Position numbers and translations under genes: made by a program
Part shown: positions 9,614 to 19,521 of the stretch, in pieces
How the letters are laid out: every line of letters starts with the position of its first letter
Position numbering within the stretch: position 1 is the first letter of the stretch
Notes under the pieces: model-generated
The model's database searches: none
Seen by the model: only the letters and a program-made list of their open reading frames with translations
Told to the model about the DNA's origin: nothing
DNA from: Spirogloea muscicola
Taxonomy: Eukaryota > Streptophyta > Zygnematophyceae > Spirogloeales > Spirogloeaceae
DNA: 30,224 nucleotides
Assembly: GCA_009602725.1 (NCBI GenBank)
Contig: WELB01000001.1
Coordinates: forward strand, 2,119,185 to 2,149,408
Reading direction: 5' to 3'

Positions 9614-10385
9614 TTGGGGTTTGACGATCCTCATTCCTTACAGATCCAGTCTGAATGTGGGCTTATTGAGCATGATGCGTTGCTCATGGGTGACCACATG
9701 CTCAGTTGTGCCAAAGGCAGTGAGCGCACGGGCTCCCAGAATCTCCTACCTTACGAGATGCATGGCATCATCAAGAAGGCGGGATATCAAGTGGCGTTAG
9801 AGAGCACCGGGGTGATGCCCGTCCATCTCCGCACCGGGGTCGCTTGGATGAGGCGTGTCGATCTGCTAGGCGTCCCCCTGGGAGGTGGCAAGCGGCTCCT
9901 CATGGACGTCGTCCTCACCAGCAGCTTCCGAAAGAAGGGCACCATAACTTCTGAGACCGGCTATGCTGTGAAGGTGGCCGAGCGAAAGAAGTTGCATAAG
10001 TACAAGGACCACCTGGCTGGCGGTAACTTTTAGACCCTGGCCAGGGACATCCCCCCGGGTGTTACGTGGGTCGGTGGCCTTGTTACTTACGCTGCGGTCC
10101 TCTCAACATGGCCAGCCCCTATTCTCAATGGGCGAGCACTTTCTTCTTTCTCAAGCTGACCAGTGGCGCCACGGACAGGGTGCAGCACTTCCTGGAGGCT
10201 CGGTGCCTTTGAGTCTTGTATCCTGCTACCGGATGCGCTTGTCTATGTCCCTACAGCGGTTCCAGGCGCTTACTTTGCTCCCACGGGCCGGTCGCGCCCT
10301 TGCAGCAGCCTCTGGCTTGCGCAGCGGGGTTGCTCTTCCTCCCCTCAGCTCAGCGAACTTTCTACTGCTGACACGGGGGTACTCA
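9614..10385 (+). pseudogene. Non-LTR retrotransposon ORF fragment: zinc knuckle, endonuclease-like domain and C-terminus
   Basis: The frame 9614-10033 contains C...H...GDHMLSC (a zinc-knuckle-like motif), ERTGSQN, then spaced acidic residues in LESTG, RRVDLLG and MDVVLTS, and ends with basic AERKKLHKYKDHL. Order and spacing resemble the C-terminal zinc finger plus PD-(D/E)XK restriction-like endonuclease domain of algal/protist LINE-type elements (family knowledge). After the stop at 10033 the homology continues in shifted frames: SGATDRVQHFLEARC near 10160-10208, then MRLSMSLQRF through LLLTRGY at about 10230-10385. At least two frameshifts and one stop make it dead. No reverse transcriptase domain is visible upstream, so the copy is 5'-truncated or rearranged. 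TTCCTTACAG at 9634-9643 mimics a splice acceptor but lies inside the homologous reading. Confidence 0.65.
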
Positions 10386-10500
10386 GGGCGCCCTGTCTGC
10401 CTAGCCTGTGGCTCCGTCATTAACACCTGTATGCGTCTGGCTGGCTCACACAGCCGCTCTTCTAATATCCGCAGCCGCATTTATTTCAGCCGGCAGTAGC
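10386..10500 (+). repeat. Repeat shared with 13727-13800
   Basis: GGCTCCGTCATTAACACCTG followed by TATGCGTCTGGCTGGC recurs at 13727-13762 with two differences visible in those words. CAGCCGCTCTTCTAATATC also has a counterpart near 13771-13790. It continues the retrotransposon mosaic. Confidence 0.6.
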
Positions 10501-10965
10501 TTCTCTTGCACTCGCTTCTCCTGAAGAGAGAAGGCGCGCGGGGCGCATGAATTGAAAGGAGATCCTTGGCGTGAATTCGGCCACTTTCTCGAAGAAAGGG
10601 AAAAATCCAATAAAGGAAAGAATGCTTCCAGTGGAATAACAGGTTTTCCAAGTTGACAGCGGTGGCTGTGAGAGCCCAGCCCAAAGGAATGGACAAAGGT
10701 AAAGGGCGATGGTTACTAACCAGTTAGCAAAGATCCGCACAAGATTGATATGGACGAGCTTACAAAGATATGGCGAGATATGAATATAGTGATAGAGGGT
10801 TAATGCTAAATGCAGTAAGTGGATGATATCTGTAGCTATTGCTGTTATCGGCCAGCCCAGGCATTGGCCACCATTTTAGCTCGTGCGCACACCGCGCCTT
10901 CTCTTATCTTTGGCCTCGTGGCCTCGCTTCACTGCATGGCACACTAGGTCATTTGTCTTTTGATT
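10501..10965. other. Spacer without recognisable gene
   Basis: Moderate to AT-rich sequence between the retrotransposon fragment and duplication unit B. Minus-strand frames at 10481-10740 give no known family. GTGAGAGCCCAGCCCAAAGG near 10668 is a reverse-oriented relative of the hairpin module. Confidence 0.3.
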
Positions 10966-13060
10966 GGTGAGCTAAAGGTAGACCTGTCTTTCAATACCAG
11001 CAATTCTACGATGACAGCAACTTGCGACATTAAGAAGCATCTGACGCTGTGGGGTGCTCCTGCCAACACATCAACTCTGGCATACTTCTGCCAATACACC
11101 ACCTGCGTTTTCTACTCCGTGTCAAGTCCCCTGCCCTTCTCCCGCTTCTCTTCCAGCCCCTTTGTCACTCTCCAGTTTCCCTCTCCCTGATCATGCACTT
11201 CTTGTCCTTTGCAGAAGTGTGTCTGCATGCACGTGTCTGCACGTTCCAGGTCAAGCCACTGCCGCCCAGCCTAGAAGATGCAGTTGAAGCCCTGCATAAG
11301 GTGCATAAGACTTCAAGTGGGAAAAGAATCAATAAATGTGTGACCACGAGATTGGAGCCAGTCGGGATGCCTCTACCTGCTCGCCATTTGACCCTGCACC
11401 TGTACATGTTTGGGGGCGGGCTGAGGTCTGAGCTTTAGCCCGACGAATAGTGAAGTGGATGTCATGCACTGTCAAGTGCACTGGATGAATGACGCATTGA
11501 TCAGAATCGCGATTCAGGGTCCTTCCGCTGCATGCCGCACAGGTTGCGCCAGCACTGGATGGAGGCAACATAGTGGTCCGACGGATTGACGCTGTATGGG
11601 TGCTGGCCCCACTCCTTGCGGTGGGCTGGGCCAGCTATGAAGTCCTCGTTGAGCACGTCAATGAGTGACTTAATCAGTGAAATCGTCGTGCCATTCTTGC
11701 CAGGAGGGCCGCCACCACAGCACTTGCCGTAGCATCCAAATGTGCACGGCTTGCCGTAGTACGATGTCTCCAGGTCCTCAATGAAGTACCAGCCGCCAGG
11801 GCGCACGAGCGGCATGAGCTTTGAAAAACTTGTAATCTGCTGGTGCATCGTGTGGCCGCCGTCATCAATGATGAAATCCAGCTCCCCGACCTCCGCTCTG
11901 ATTTGGGCGTCGACGTCGTTCAGGAAGGTCTTATTGCCCTGGAGAGCTCGCCGGCAAAAGAAGCGAGTAGCGTCAGTACGCACGCCAGCATCAGCGCCAG
12001 CGCCAGCGCCAGCGACAACGCCAGCAGCGGCGGCAACACCGGACCCAGCAAGCAGCGTCAGCGTCGTTTCTGCCTGCACAAGCTCCAAGTACAGCGGGCA
12101 TTGCGCGCCCTGCCGCACCTGGTCGCCAAGGAAGATGCGCACGCGATGATCGCTGTCATTCACAAACTCGTTCCAGATCTTCCCGTGGTCGACGCCGTAG
12201 ATGTGAGCCCGCGGGAAGAACTCCTGCAGTGACACGGGCGCCACCAGTGAGGCACTTGTGAGCCCATCGTTCTCTTAAGGAGAAAGCAGCTACAGCAAGC
12301 TCATACTATGATGGTGCGCTTTTCGTCCCTCCCTATATTCATATTGTGGCTATCACAGATTTGGGCATGCAGGAAAATTTTCGTCGCGGATACTCCTTCC
12401 CGGCATCGCGCCATGCCTTTGTCTAGACCTCCCTCTCTCGAGTGAGCCATGTTCCAGTGGCACCTTCCAGACGTCAAGGGAGGCGCCTCGGCGGAGGCCG
12501 ATTTCAAGGAAGGCGACGCGGCGGCGCTGCGCCCGGAGGGCGTCGAAGTAGGGCCCGTACATGTGGCCGTAGCCATGGACGCGCTTGTCCGTGCTCGACC
12601 ACGCGAGCACGTCCTCGAATGCCGGGAAGTCGCGCCCAGCCGCCAGCGCGCACTCGCGGCCGGCCAGCACCAGGTGCGTGAGCAGCACGTAGGGCGCGGC
12701 CACGAGGAGAACCACGGCGGCGAAACGCAAGGCGCGCCCGCCGCCGCCGCGGCCGCCGCCACTGCCGCCGACGCCGCCGTTCGGCGGCTTTTCATCCTCA
12801 CCGCCGTCGTCGCCGCCGCCGCCGCTGCCCGCCGCTCGCCGCTCGAACATCAGCTATTGGGCGATTTCCGCCGCCGCTCCATGGCCGCCTTCACGCGCGC
12901 CGCGGGCGCCGCACGGCGGCGGGGCGCGCGGGGGGCGATGGCGGCGAGCTTGCCGGGAAGGTCCGGGGGGCGAGGCGGCTGCTGACACTCGGGGGCTGGG
13001 AGTGAGTGTGCGCATGGACTGCAAGGGTTGGCCAAATTCAAGTCAGTACATTGTTTAGTG
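10966..13060. repeat. Tandem duplication unit B (contains methyltransferase gene B)
   Basis: Direct-orientation counterpart of 6084-8250, starting about 4.88 kb downstream of it. The interval between the units is filled by retrotransposon fragments, so repeats of that family may have helped the duplication or expanded afterwards. Confidence 0.8.
11501..12850 (-). CDS. Membrane-anchored MycE/TylF-type SAM-dependent O-methyltransferase, copy B
   Basis: Three exons on the minus strand: 12464-12850 (129 codons, ATG preceded by an in-frame TAG), 12119-12223 (35 codons) and 11501-11938 (145 codons plus TGA), giving 309 residues, phase 0 throughout. A Gly-rich N-terminus precedes a hydrophobic anchor at about residues 40-63. 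Motifs match copy A: STDKRVHGYG, LEIGLRRGASLDVWK, IYGVDHGKIW, FLGDQ, IIDDGGH, FIEDLETS and CTFGCYGKCC. The last exon differs from copy A at roughly one residue in ten. The N-terminus before the anchor is not alignable with copy A: the ATG used there is conserved here (about 12881) but leads to a stop after ten codons, so a downstream ATG serves. Intron 2 (11939-12118) is exactly 180 nt and stop-free, so the region from 12244 to 11501 looks like one exon; its translation (Gly/Ala repeats) does not belong to the family. Likely function as for copy A. Confidence 0.83.
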
Positions 13061-13094
13061 CTGGGGCGGGAAAGCTAGAGATGGGGACTGCGGC

Positions 13095-13284
13095 TGGCTG
13101 TTCCACTGGCAGTCGACGTGCACGGAGCCCTTGGCCCGTGTCAACCTGTCTGCAACGAGCTCAGGCGTATGCTCTGCATCAGAAAGCTGGTCGAGCCTTA
13201 GCTGCTGGCACAAGAGCTAGTCAATTGCCGTCCGGTATTCGAGCGTCAGCTAGCGACCTCTATGTGCTGACTCGTGGTTACTGA
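13095..13284 (+). mobile_element. Retrotransposon tail fragment, copy 3 (diverged)
   Basis: The forward frame encodes LQRAQAYALHQKAGRALAAG and, after a variable stretch, SDLYVLTRGY with TGA at 13282-13284. It aligns with the C-terminus of the 9614-10385 fragment and the 13405 copy at protein level although the DNA has diverged strongly. Confidence 0.6.
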
Positions 13285-13404
13285 GCGGGTCAGCTTAGCA
13301 GCAGGTGACGTACATTTGTCCAATGTGCTTGCCTTTGTACTTGGCCACACATGGCCTCCCCATCTCTTAATATACACGCATTTTCCTTGGCTCGAAATGG
13401 CTTG
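13285..13404. other. Short spacer between retrotransposon tails
   Basis: Carries TTAGCAGCAGGTGACG after the tail stop and then non-repetitive sequence up to the next fragment. No gene seen. Confidence 0.3.
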
Positions 13405-13661
13405 ACTTGCTCCACCGCCTTGCGCGGCGTGCAGCGGCCCGCCGCCTGGGGCAGCAGGGCGAGCAGCCCGGCTTCAACGTCGCCGGGTCCCTCGCTCAAG
13501 TCTTCCTTTTGCGTTCGGCCGTCTCGATGCAGCGGTCCCTTGCCTTCGCGGTTCACTTGCGCGCAGGCCAAGCTTTGGCGGCGGCCTCCGGCTTCCGTCA
13601 GGGCGACATCTTTCCGCCAGCTAGCTACTCAGACTTGCATCTCCTGACTAGAGGTTACTGA
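13405..13661 (+). mobile_element. Retrotransposon tail fragment, copy 4 (longest intact frame)
   Basis: An uninterrupted forward frame from 13407 encodes LARRAAARRLGQQGEQPGFN, then AGSLAQVF, MQRSLAFAVHLRAGQALAAA and SDLHLLTRGY, ending with TGA at 13659-13661. It is the best-preserved C-terminal segment in the window and nearly matches 4522-4782. It lacks the endonuclease domain, so it is a 5'-truncated insertion or a recombination product. Confidence 0.65.
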
Positions 13662-14170
13662 GCGTTCCCTGGCTGATGTCTTAGTCCTAGTCGTTCGCAC
13701 TCCGGCTCCTTCAGACCTTGTCCACTCCGGCTCCGTCATGAACACCTGTATGCATCTGGCTGGCAGTTTACAGCCGATTTTAAAATATCAGCAGCCGCTT
13801 TCTCTCTCTCTTTGGGCTGGCCTTTCCCAGCCACCAGTCAATCTGGCCGCGCTTCTCTTCTCCAGCCCCTATCCTCAGTGGCCGAGCCCTTTCTTCTTGC
13901 TATGGTTCATTTCTTTGGCGCTGGCCACTCACAGCCATTGCCTTGCAGGAGATCTGTTTCGCTCGAATGAAAGTGCCACTTTTCCATTCGGATGAAAGAG
14001 CCACTTTCCAATATTCCGCTGGCTCGCTCAATCAGGTGTATAGCATGCGCCTGGCAGTTTCGCTCCATCATTTCCTGGCCTTAGCAGCGCACTTGCGGGG
14101 CGGCCGCACTTGCCTGCTGCTTATGGACTTCTTGTGTGACTTTTCTGGCTGCAACTTCCTTTGACTTGCG
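13662..14170 (+). repeat. Retrotransposon modules and a decayed tail
   Basis: Holds GATGTCTTAGTCCTAGTC (as at 4797), the 36-bp word shared with 10411-10446, a GGGCTGG...CCAGCC hairpin at 13814-13832 followed by ACCAGTCAATCTGGCCGCGC (as at 4875), and CCCCTATCCTCAGTGGCCGA. From about 14027 a decayed protein tail is legible (MRLAVSLHHF, LALAAHLRGG), ending in a mutated GACTTGCGGCTGCTGATAGG. Confidence 0.6.
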
Positions 14171-15455
14171 GCTGCTGATAGGGGTCATTGTCGTGAACCA
14201 ATTGTCGTGACCACTTGCGCAGACATGTAATTATGCGCTTTCTGACCCCTCCGGACATGTTCATTCTCTTTGAGCTCGCTTCCATTTGGGAGAGCTATCT
14301 TCGACCGATCAAGAGCTTCTACTGGAGGAGGCGCTCCGGCGAGGAGTTCGTCAGCCCGTCCTTGTCGGCTGAGAAGGGCCAGCCCGAGACAATGAGCCAG
14401 CAATTGATGAGCACCCAATTGTAGCAGCCACTTTTGTAGCGTGTGGCTTAGCGCCTTCCGGCCCCTTCCGACCTTGTTAGACAAGAATCACTTAGACATT
14501 AATCAGCAGCTACAGGCCAGCGTGGCTTGCAGCCGGTAACGTGTCACCACTGCAATATCCAGAAGCAGCAGCCCAAGCGCGACCTGCTCATAAGTGCACT
14601 GCAAGAGCCTGGTAACAGGGGACCGAGACTGGAAGGCGCGTTCGGGAGTACCTGAGCGAGGGATCCATCGGCACTCAAGTTGGGCTGCCCACTATGCTGG
14701 CAGGTGATAGTACACCGTGCAAGCCTGCTGAAGAAGGTCCAGCCACCAACTCTCATACGCCCCGTGAACATCATCGGTAAGTGCAACAAACTGTCTGCAT
14801 TAGCCAGCGGTGTACTGTCAATGTATTCTCTCAATGCCGGTTGTTTGCTTGACAAATATGTGTGCTCCAACTTGAAAACATTATCCGCTGCATTGCTCCA
14901 AATTCTATGTCCAACTTCACTTTTCACCAATGCGGCCAGTAAGGCTCTTCACTTAAGCCGCTACTATACCTTTGACTATGGAGGGCCACTTCCACACGCC
15001 TGCTTGCATGCATGCATACTGTTTTGAGACGCCAATATGATTTTTGAGAACCGATGAGGCCAACCACAAGGAAGACCCTTTCCTGAGAACCTGGTTGCGC
15101 ATGTGCTCTGTGCAGATGACAAGGACTCAGCTTGCGGCCAATAGCATAGCAGAGTGACCAGGAGCTACCCTTGCAAGTGTATGAAGCAGCCCTTGAGTCT
15201 AGCCAGGCAGCCTGGGCTATCATCAATGAACACCTTTTTCATACTAGCTAATGTCCAACACGGTCTATGGGCTGCATTGCATCCTGATGCGTGCCTAACA
15301 CATATGCAGAGGTTGCAGTTTGCTGAAACTTCGCTCAGGAGCTCAGGAGCTCCTGAGCAGAATTCAGAGCGCAGGAGTGGAGACTCCTGATAATGTCCAG
15401 ACTTCCGGCTTGTACATGCCTCGACCATGTAGTCGTAGTAATATATGTTGTGGAA
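14171..15455. other. Unassigned stretch with possible isolated plus-strand exons
   Basis: Two plus-strand pieces have good splice contexts. One runs from TTGCAG at about 14533 to the GTAACAG donor at about 14611 and reads PVTCHHCNIQKQQPKRDLLI. The other runs from GGCAG at about 14702 to GTAAGTG at about 14775 and reads VIVHRASLLKKVQPPTLIRP. I recognise neither and cannot join them to a start or stop. CAGGAGCTCAGGAGCTCCTGAGC near 15338-15360 is a short palindrome. Confidence 0.3.
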
Positions 15456-15821
15456 CTACAGAGACAGCCTCTTATTCTCTATCTCTTCTACTAGCCTATT
15501 ATCCTTTATTACTTTGTCTCTTCTCACGTCTATCCCCTTAAAAGCCATCTTAATCGAGATACTCTTCCCCGTCTTCTTGTTGGTCTTGTATATGCCGTAA
15601 CACTTCGGTGATACTGGTATACAGAAAGGGCCCACATGCTTGTCGTCCATATCTGACTGTGATTGACAAACATAAGCACCATGTGCAGCTGGTACTCTGA
15701 CTGCCTTCGTAATCTGGGAGGAAGGGGGGGGTGAGGGGGAGTGGTTCTTGAAAGTGCTCGTCCATGTATAAGCAATTGTTGCAAGGGGCAGGCTGAAGTC
15801 AAAACGGACAAACACACTCAC
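15456..15821 (-). pseudogene. Possible type-B DNA polymerase C-terminal fragment (Polinton/virus-like)
   Basis: This minus-strand frame is AT-rich and uses codons rare elsewhere in the window (AGA, ATA, GTA, AAT). Its second half reads SDMDDKHVGPFCIPVSPKCY, then GIYKTNKKTGKSISIKMAFK and GID, followed by a charged tail and TAG. The order (acidic DM.DE-like motif, then PK.Y, then K..KGI) resembles the thumb region of protein-primed type-B polymerases of Polinton/Maverick elements and relatives. The fragment is short, catalytic motifs are absent, and the first third (Pro/Ser-rich, over a G/C homopolymer) is probably not coding. An unrelated host exon remains possible. Confidence 0.3.
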
Positions 15822-16748
15822 ACAACATGCACTTGAATGGCAAACAACGACAAGAGCAGTAGATGTGGAAAGTACTCTGTACAGGTGTTCGACTTCTGCA
15901 CGGCTTGCTGTGGTCGTCCCATCGTACCCCCCACCGTCCCATCTGTGCCTTGAGAGTAAGTCTTGGTCAGACTGCGGGAGAATCTAGAGGAGCTAAACAA
16001 GTGAGCAACCCCTCTTCGGTCCAATCACTATTGCAGATACTGGACTCTCAAATGAAGCCCGTAATACTGCTCCATGTGCGTACCTTCGCTACCAAGTAGG
16101 GAGCAAAATTTCAGACGAAGAGAAAATGAAGGCCAACTTTTGGTGCCATCAACTTATCTGAAGAAAGAAATGGAGCAGGTTAGACTGCCATTCTCAGATT
16201 CATGACCATTTGACTCTGACATACACACCATGGCTTAAATTAGGCTCTCCATCCCTGCAAGGTCTGAGATAAGCTTCTGTGCAGCTCTGATCACTCAAGG
16301 GAAGTAGCAGACACACCTAACGTGGTATATGGTCATTACATGAAATTCCTTAAACTTGCAAAAAGCACAGCGAGCAACTATGCAGGAGTGTCCTTGCCGT
16401 GCCTTGCCTTGCCGTTATATTGTGTGGCCACGGCAAGCTGCAGTGAGGTTGCCTGATCCTTTCTAGTAATTTGTCTGCCCTAGAGTACATAGCTGTGGCA
16501 ACCAGATGGCCGGCTTCAGTGGTCTCTGACGAGGCATACTGATCAGCCTCCGAGATCCACAAGACTCCTCCTTTTATAGCTCAGACGTTGAAGGGGTCCA
16601 GAGGAGGGCTGCATCTTCTTCTGACATGGGTGCTGCACAACGTGAGGCTCAGAGGACCCTCAGTGCTATACTTGAGAATCTCTACTTCTAGTGTCAAATG
16701 TGCTCTAACACCATGTAGACGCAACAAGCACTGTGTGACACAAGGAGA
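15822..16748. other. Intergenic, no gene recognised
   Basis: Low-GC sequence with only short frames on either strand. It probably includes the 3' flank of the minus-strand HAUS6 gene. CCTTGCCGTGCCTTGCCTTG near 16391-16410 is a small internal repeat. Confidence 0.35.
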
Positions 16749-19521
16749 TCATACAAGCGAGAGACAGCAACTGTGTCTTTTGCACAGCCCGACAATCAGA
16801 GCTGACTTCTGGCTGGCAATTAGCAGAAATGGGCATGCACCTAGCAAGTCAAAGTCGCCGCTGGCCTCATTCCCGTTGCTGTCAGCTTCAAAGAAGGGTG
16901 AGTCAAGCTCCGCATCTGACAGTCGAAATCGGTGGAGCTTTGGTGAGACCTCCAAATGAGGGGTTTTCTTGCAGGCCTTGTCATCATTATCCATCTTTGC
17001 TGCTGTGAGATGTGCCGCAGTGCAGGAGTGCTGGTTCATTGAGCAGTCTGGCCCAGGTTTCCACGGCGAGTCTGACGGAAGCTGCTGAGGGTCAAAGCTC
17101 CCAGCAGAGGAGAGGCGTGGCCTCCAGCCCCTGCTGGCACGCTCCTGCAACCGCAGGACTTCAGTGCCTGGCGTGCGAAGTGCATCCTGCAGCGGCGCTG
17201 CTTGCCTCGAGTGCCATAAGTGCAGGTCGCGCTCTTCCTGCAGTCTCCGCTGTGCTTTGAGCATAATATTGTTGCGGAGCTCAATCAGATCGTCAAGGGG
17301 AGCCCCTGCCAGCAGACCAATGCACCACAATCTCAGTGGCCGCAGCTTGCCCACCCGTGGCATCACCTTCTCCCACATCCGCCAGCTCGTTGGCACATGC
17401 CTTTCTCTAGGACCTCCAGATACCATGATTGTGAGCGCTGCAATTACCATGCACCGGCAGAGGTGATGCCCAAGCTCCAGCAGCCGAAACGTGGCCACCG
17501 CTTTCTTGTACAGGCGATAGTCTGAGGAGCTCGTCACCACCACCCTGCTGGGCCAGCCTGCTGCCAGGCAGCCTGGCTGCTGGCGTGGGGGGCACCAGCG
17601 CCAGGGGGCTTGCCGCCTGCTGCACCTCGGCCCGCTCCTCCAGCATGCCAAGGATTTGCCGGCTTGTCGGTGTCCCACTGCTGCTTACCTGCAACACATG
17701 ATGATGCCCCTCAAGTAGTGGTGAGTACACGAGTAAGTATCAGCTCTGGCATTAGATCTGAGGGCACCAGGGGCTACCCTCCGCAACATGGCAGCTCACC
17801 TGACTGGTTGCTGCAGCAGCCTTTCCCCACGCCAACAGAGCCGCGTGCGCGTGCTGTGTGTCCCCATCAGCAAGCTCAACACGCTGCTTGAGCGCCGCAA
17901 TGTTCAACTCAATGCACGGCAGCGTATCCAGAAGCTTCGAGAAGAGAACCTGCAACAAAGCCAGATAGTAAGATTGCCTGTAAGGCCAGCAGCGCTCTCT
18001 GGACAACTCAAAATTATTTCAATGAAAGACAATGTAAGCAGGATGTCTTTCACACGCCTCACCTGCAGATCCCTGCAGCGTCGCTGCTGCTCCCTGATTG
18101 CAGCTTGCATAGTGACAATGTGCGACCTGTTGCTGTCCTTGGCACTGGTGCTGGCCACGGAGCTCAGCAGCGCCACCTCTGATGCAGACTGAGTGCCTGT
18201 GAGCTGCTCCAACGACGGCACAAACTGCCACACTGCTCTTGCAAGTTGTTGCAGGATGGCAGCTATGTCGACGCGACCACCAGAAGGCCTCTGTCCCAGT
18301 GACTGAGCATTCCTGGGGATGCTATGATCTGCTAGTGATATGCCGTCAAGTCGGCACCTGCTCTCACGACTGCTGATCGCTTCCTGGAGCTCCTTAGTGG
18401 CCACGTTTTGCACGCGGTACAGGTGCGCCAGTAGCGCATCCCACTTGCACCCCGTGCCGCCCGCCACTTGCTGAATCGACTCCTCAACCGCTAGGTGGGC
18501 ATCTCCAAGCTCCGCTACAATGTAAGCCTGTTCTGCTTGCAGCTGGCGGTTCTCTGCCGTCACGCTTTTGGCAAAAGCGTGCCAGGAGACCTCAAGCTGC
18601 GATCTGTGCAGTGCCCTTTTCAGGAGAACCTTCCGCTCTAGAGTGATGCGAGCCTGCACATTGTTGCGCACGCCAGATCGTCAACACCCATGTATTAGCA
18701 GCACATTTGCTGCACTACAATGCCAAGTACATAGCAAGCCGCTTCGCAAGATTGAGTGCGTGCAGTGCCAAGCAATGGCTCTGCCCTTTACAAGTCAAGG
18801 AAGAGGTGCGCAACTACCTTCGTGACAGCCAGCAACGTGCTAGGGGGGACGTCTGCAGGCATGGCTGCTGAGAAGGACTGCAGCCCATCGGTGACATTGC
18901 GGCAGCGCTTGGAGTACTCCTCTTGCAGCACGATGTCGGAGAGCTGCCACAAGAGCTCCACGAAGCGCAGCCCGCCACAGGCGGCCAGCGACGAGAGCCG
19001 CGAGCTGCTCCGGGGGAGCGCACTGGCAGCCTCTAGCTCCATGATACGTGCATGCGCAACCTGCACGCCGGCAGGGAGAAGGCACGGCCATGATCACTGA
19101 TGACGTCTTACTCGTTGGACTGACGCCTGGAAGCGGGCTCCGCCGGCGACGGGCCCAGGTGTAGGCGCACCTTGCGGAAGTCGCGGGCCTGCCGAGGGTC
19201 CAGAATCGGCCACATGTTCCGCAACGCGTCAGGCTTGCCGGCGGCGGTCCCGTGTTGCTGCGGACCGGCGGCGGCGGCGGCGGCGGCGGCGACAGCGGCG
19301 GGCGCGGTGAGGAGGAAGTGGAGGAGCGCCTCGCCGGCGCGGGGGTTGGCGCGGCGGAACATGCCGCGCGCCAGCTCGACGCCGCAGCCCCGGCTGTCGA
19401 ACCCCAGCAGCCGGCAGGACGTGAGCGCCGCCGCCTCCGCCGCCTCGTCGCCCGCCGCAACGGCGCCGCCAGGAGCGCGCAGGGGAGGCGCCGCCGCCGC
19501 CGGCGCCGGCGCCGCCGCCAT
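16749..19521 (-). CDS. AUG6: HAUS augmin-like complex subunit 6 (plant AUG6 type)
   Basis: Augmin recruits gamma-tubulin to existing microtubules to nucleate branches in spindles and phragmoplasts; subunit 6 contributes to its gamma-tubulin-recruiting arm. Resolved minus-strand exons: 19171-19521 (117 codons, ATG), 18818-19060 (81), 18063-18653 (197), 17800-17949 (50), and a fifth from 17688 whose end is unclear; all junctions so far are phase 0. Matches to Arabidopsis AUG6: LLGFD, FRRANPRAGEALLHFLL, MWPILDPRQARDFRK, LPRSSSRLSSLAACGGLRFV, ELLWQLSD, VTK joined to ARITLERKVLLKRAL, and LQAEQAYIVAEL. Exons 3-4 are mainly coiled-coil. The C-terminal part is diverged: the minus frame 16749-17678 is open for 309 codons and contains a motif SPKLHRFRLSDAELDSPFF that may match the plant C-terminal conserved patch. 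The final stop and last introns are therefore uncertain. Ala-rich N-terminus from GCC repeats. TRM11 ends 242 bp upstream. Confidence 0.85.

Noticed and set aside
9634-9643. TTCCTTACAG as a splice acceptor of a host gene containing the 9614-10033 frame
   Set aside because: The reading on both sides belongs to the retrotransposon-like protein, and the downstream tail is shared with other truncated repeat copies.
11501-12244. A 247-residue methyltransferase starting at 12244
   Set aside because: It begins with GTG inside an intron and includes a 60-codon Gly/Ala segment that is an unspliced intron. The real protein joins the exons at 12464, 12223/12119 and 11938.
14680-15027. Plus-strand ORF as a stand-alone protein
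   Set aside because: Part of it (14703-14774) is flanked by splice consensus and may be an exon, but the remaining codons look intronic and nothing is recognisable.
19229-19521. Minus-strand Arg/Pro-rich and plus-strand Gly-rich frames over the HAUS6 first exon
   Set aside because: These are shadow frames of the GCC-rich exon. Only the frame starting at 19521 matches the AUG6 N-terminus.
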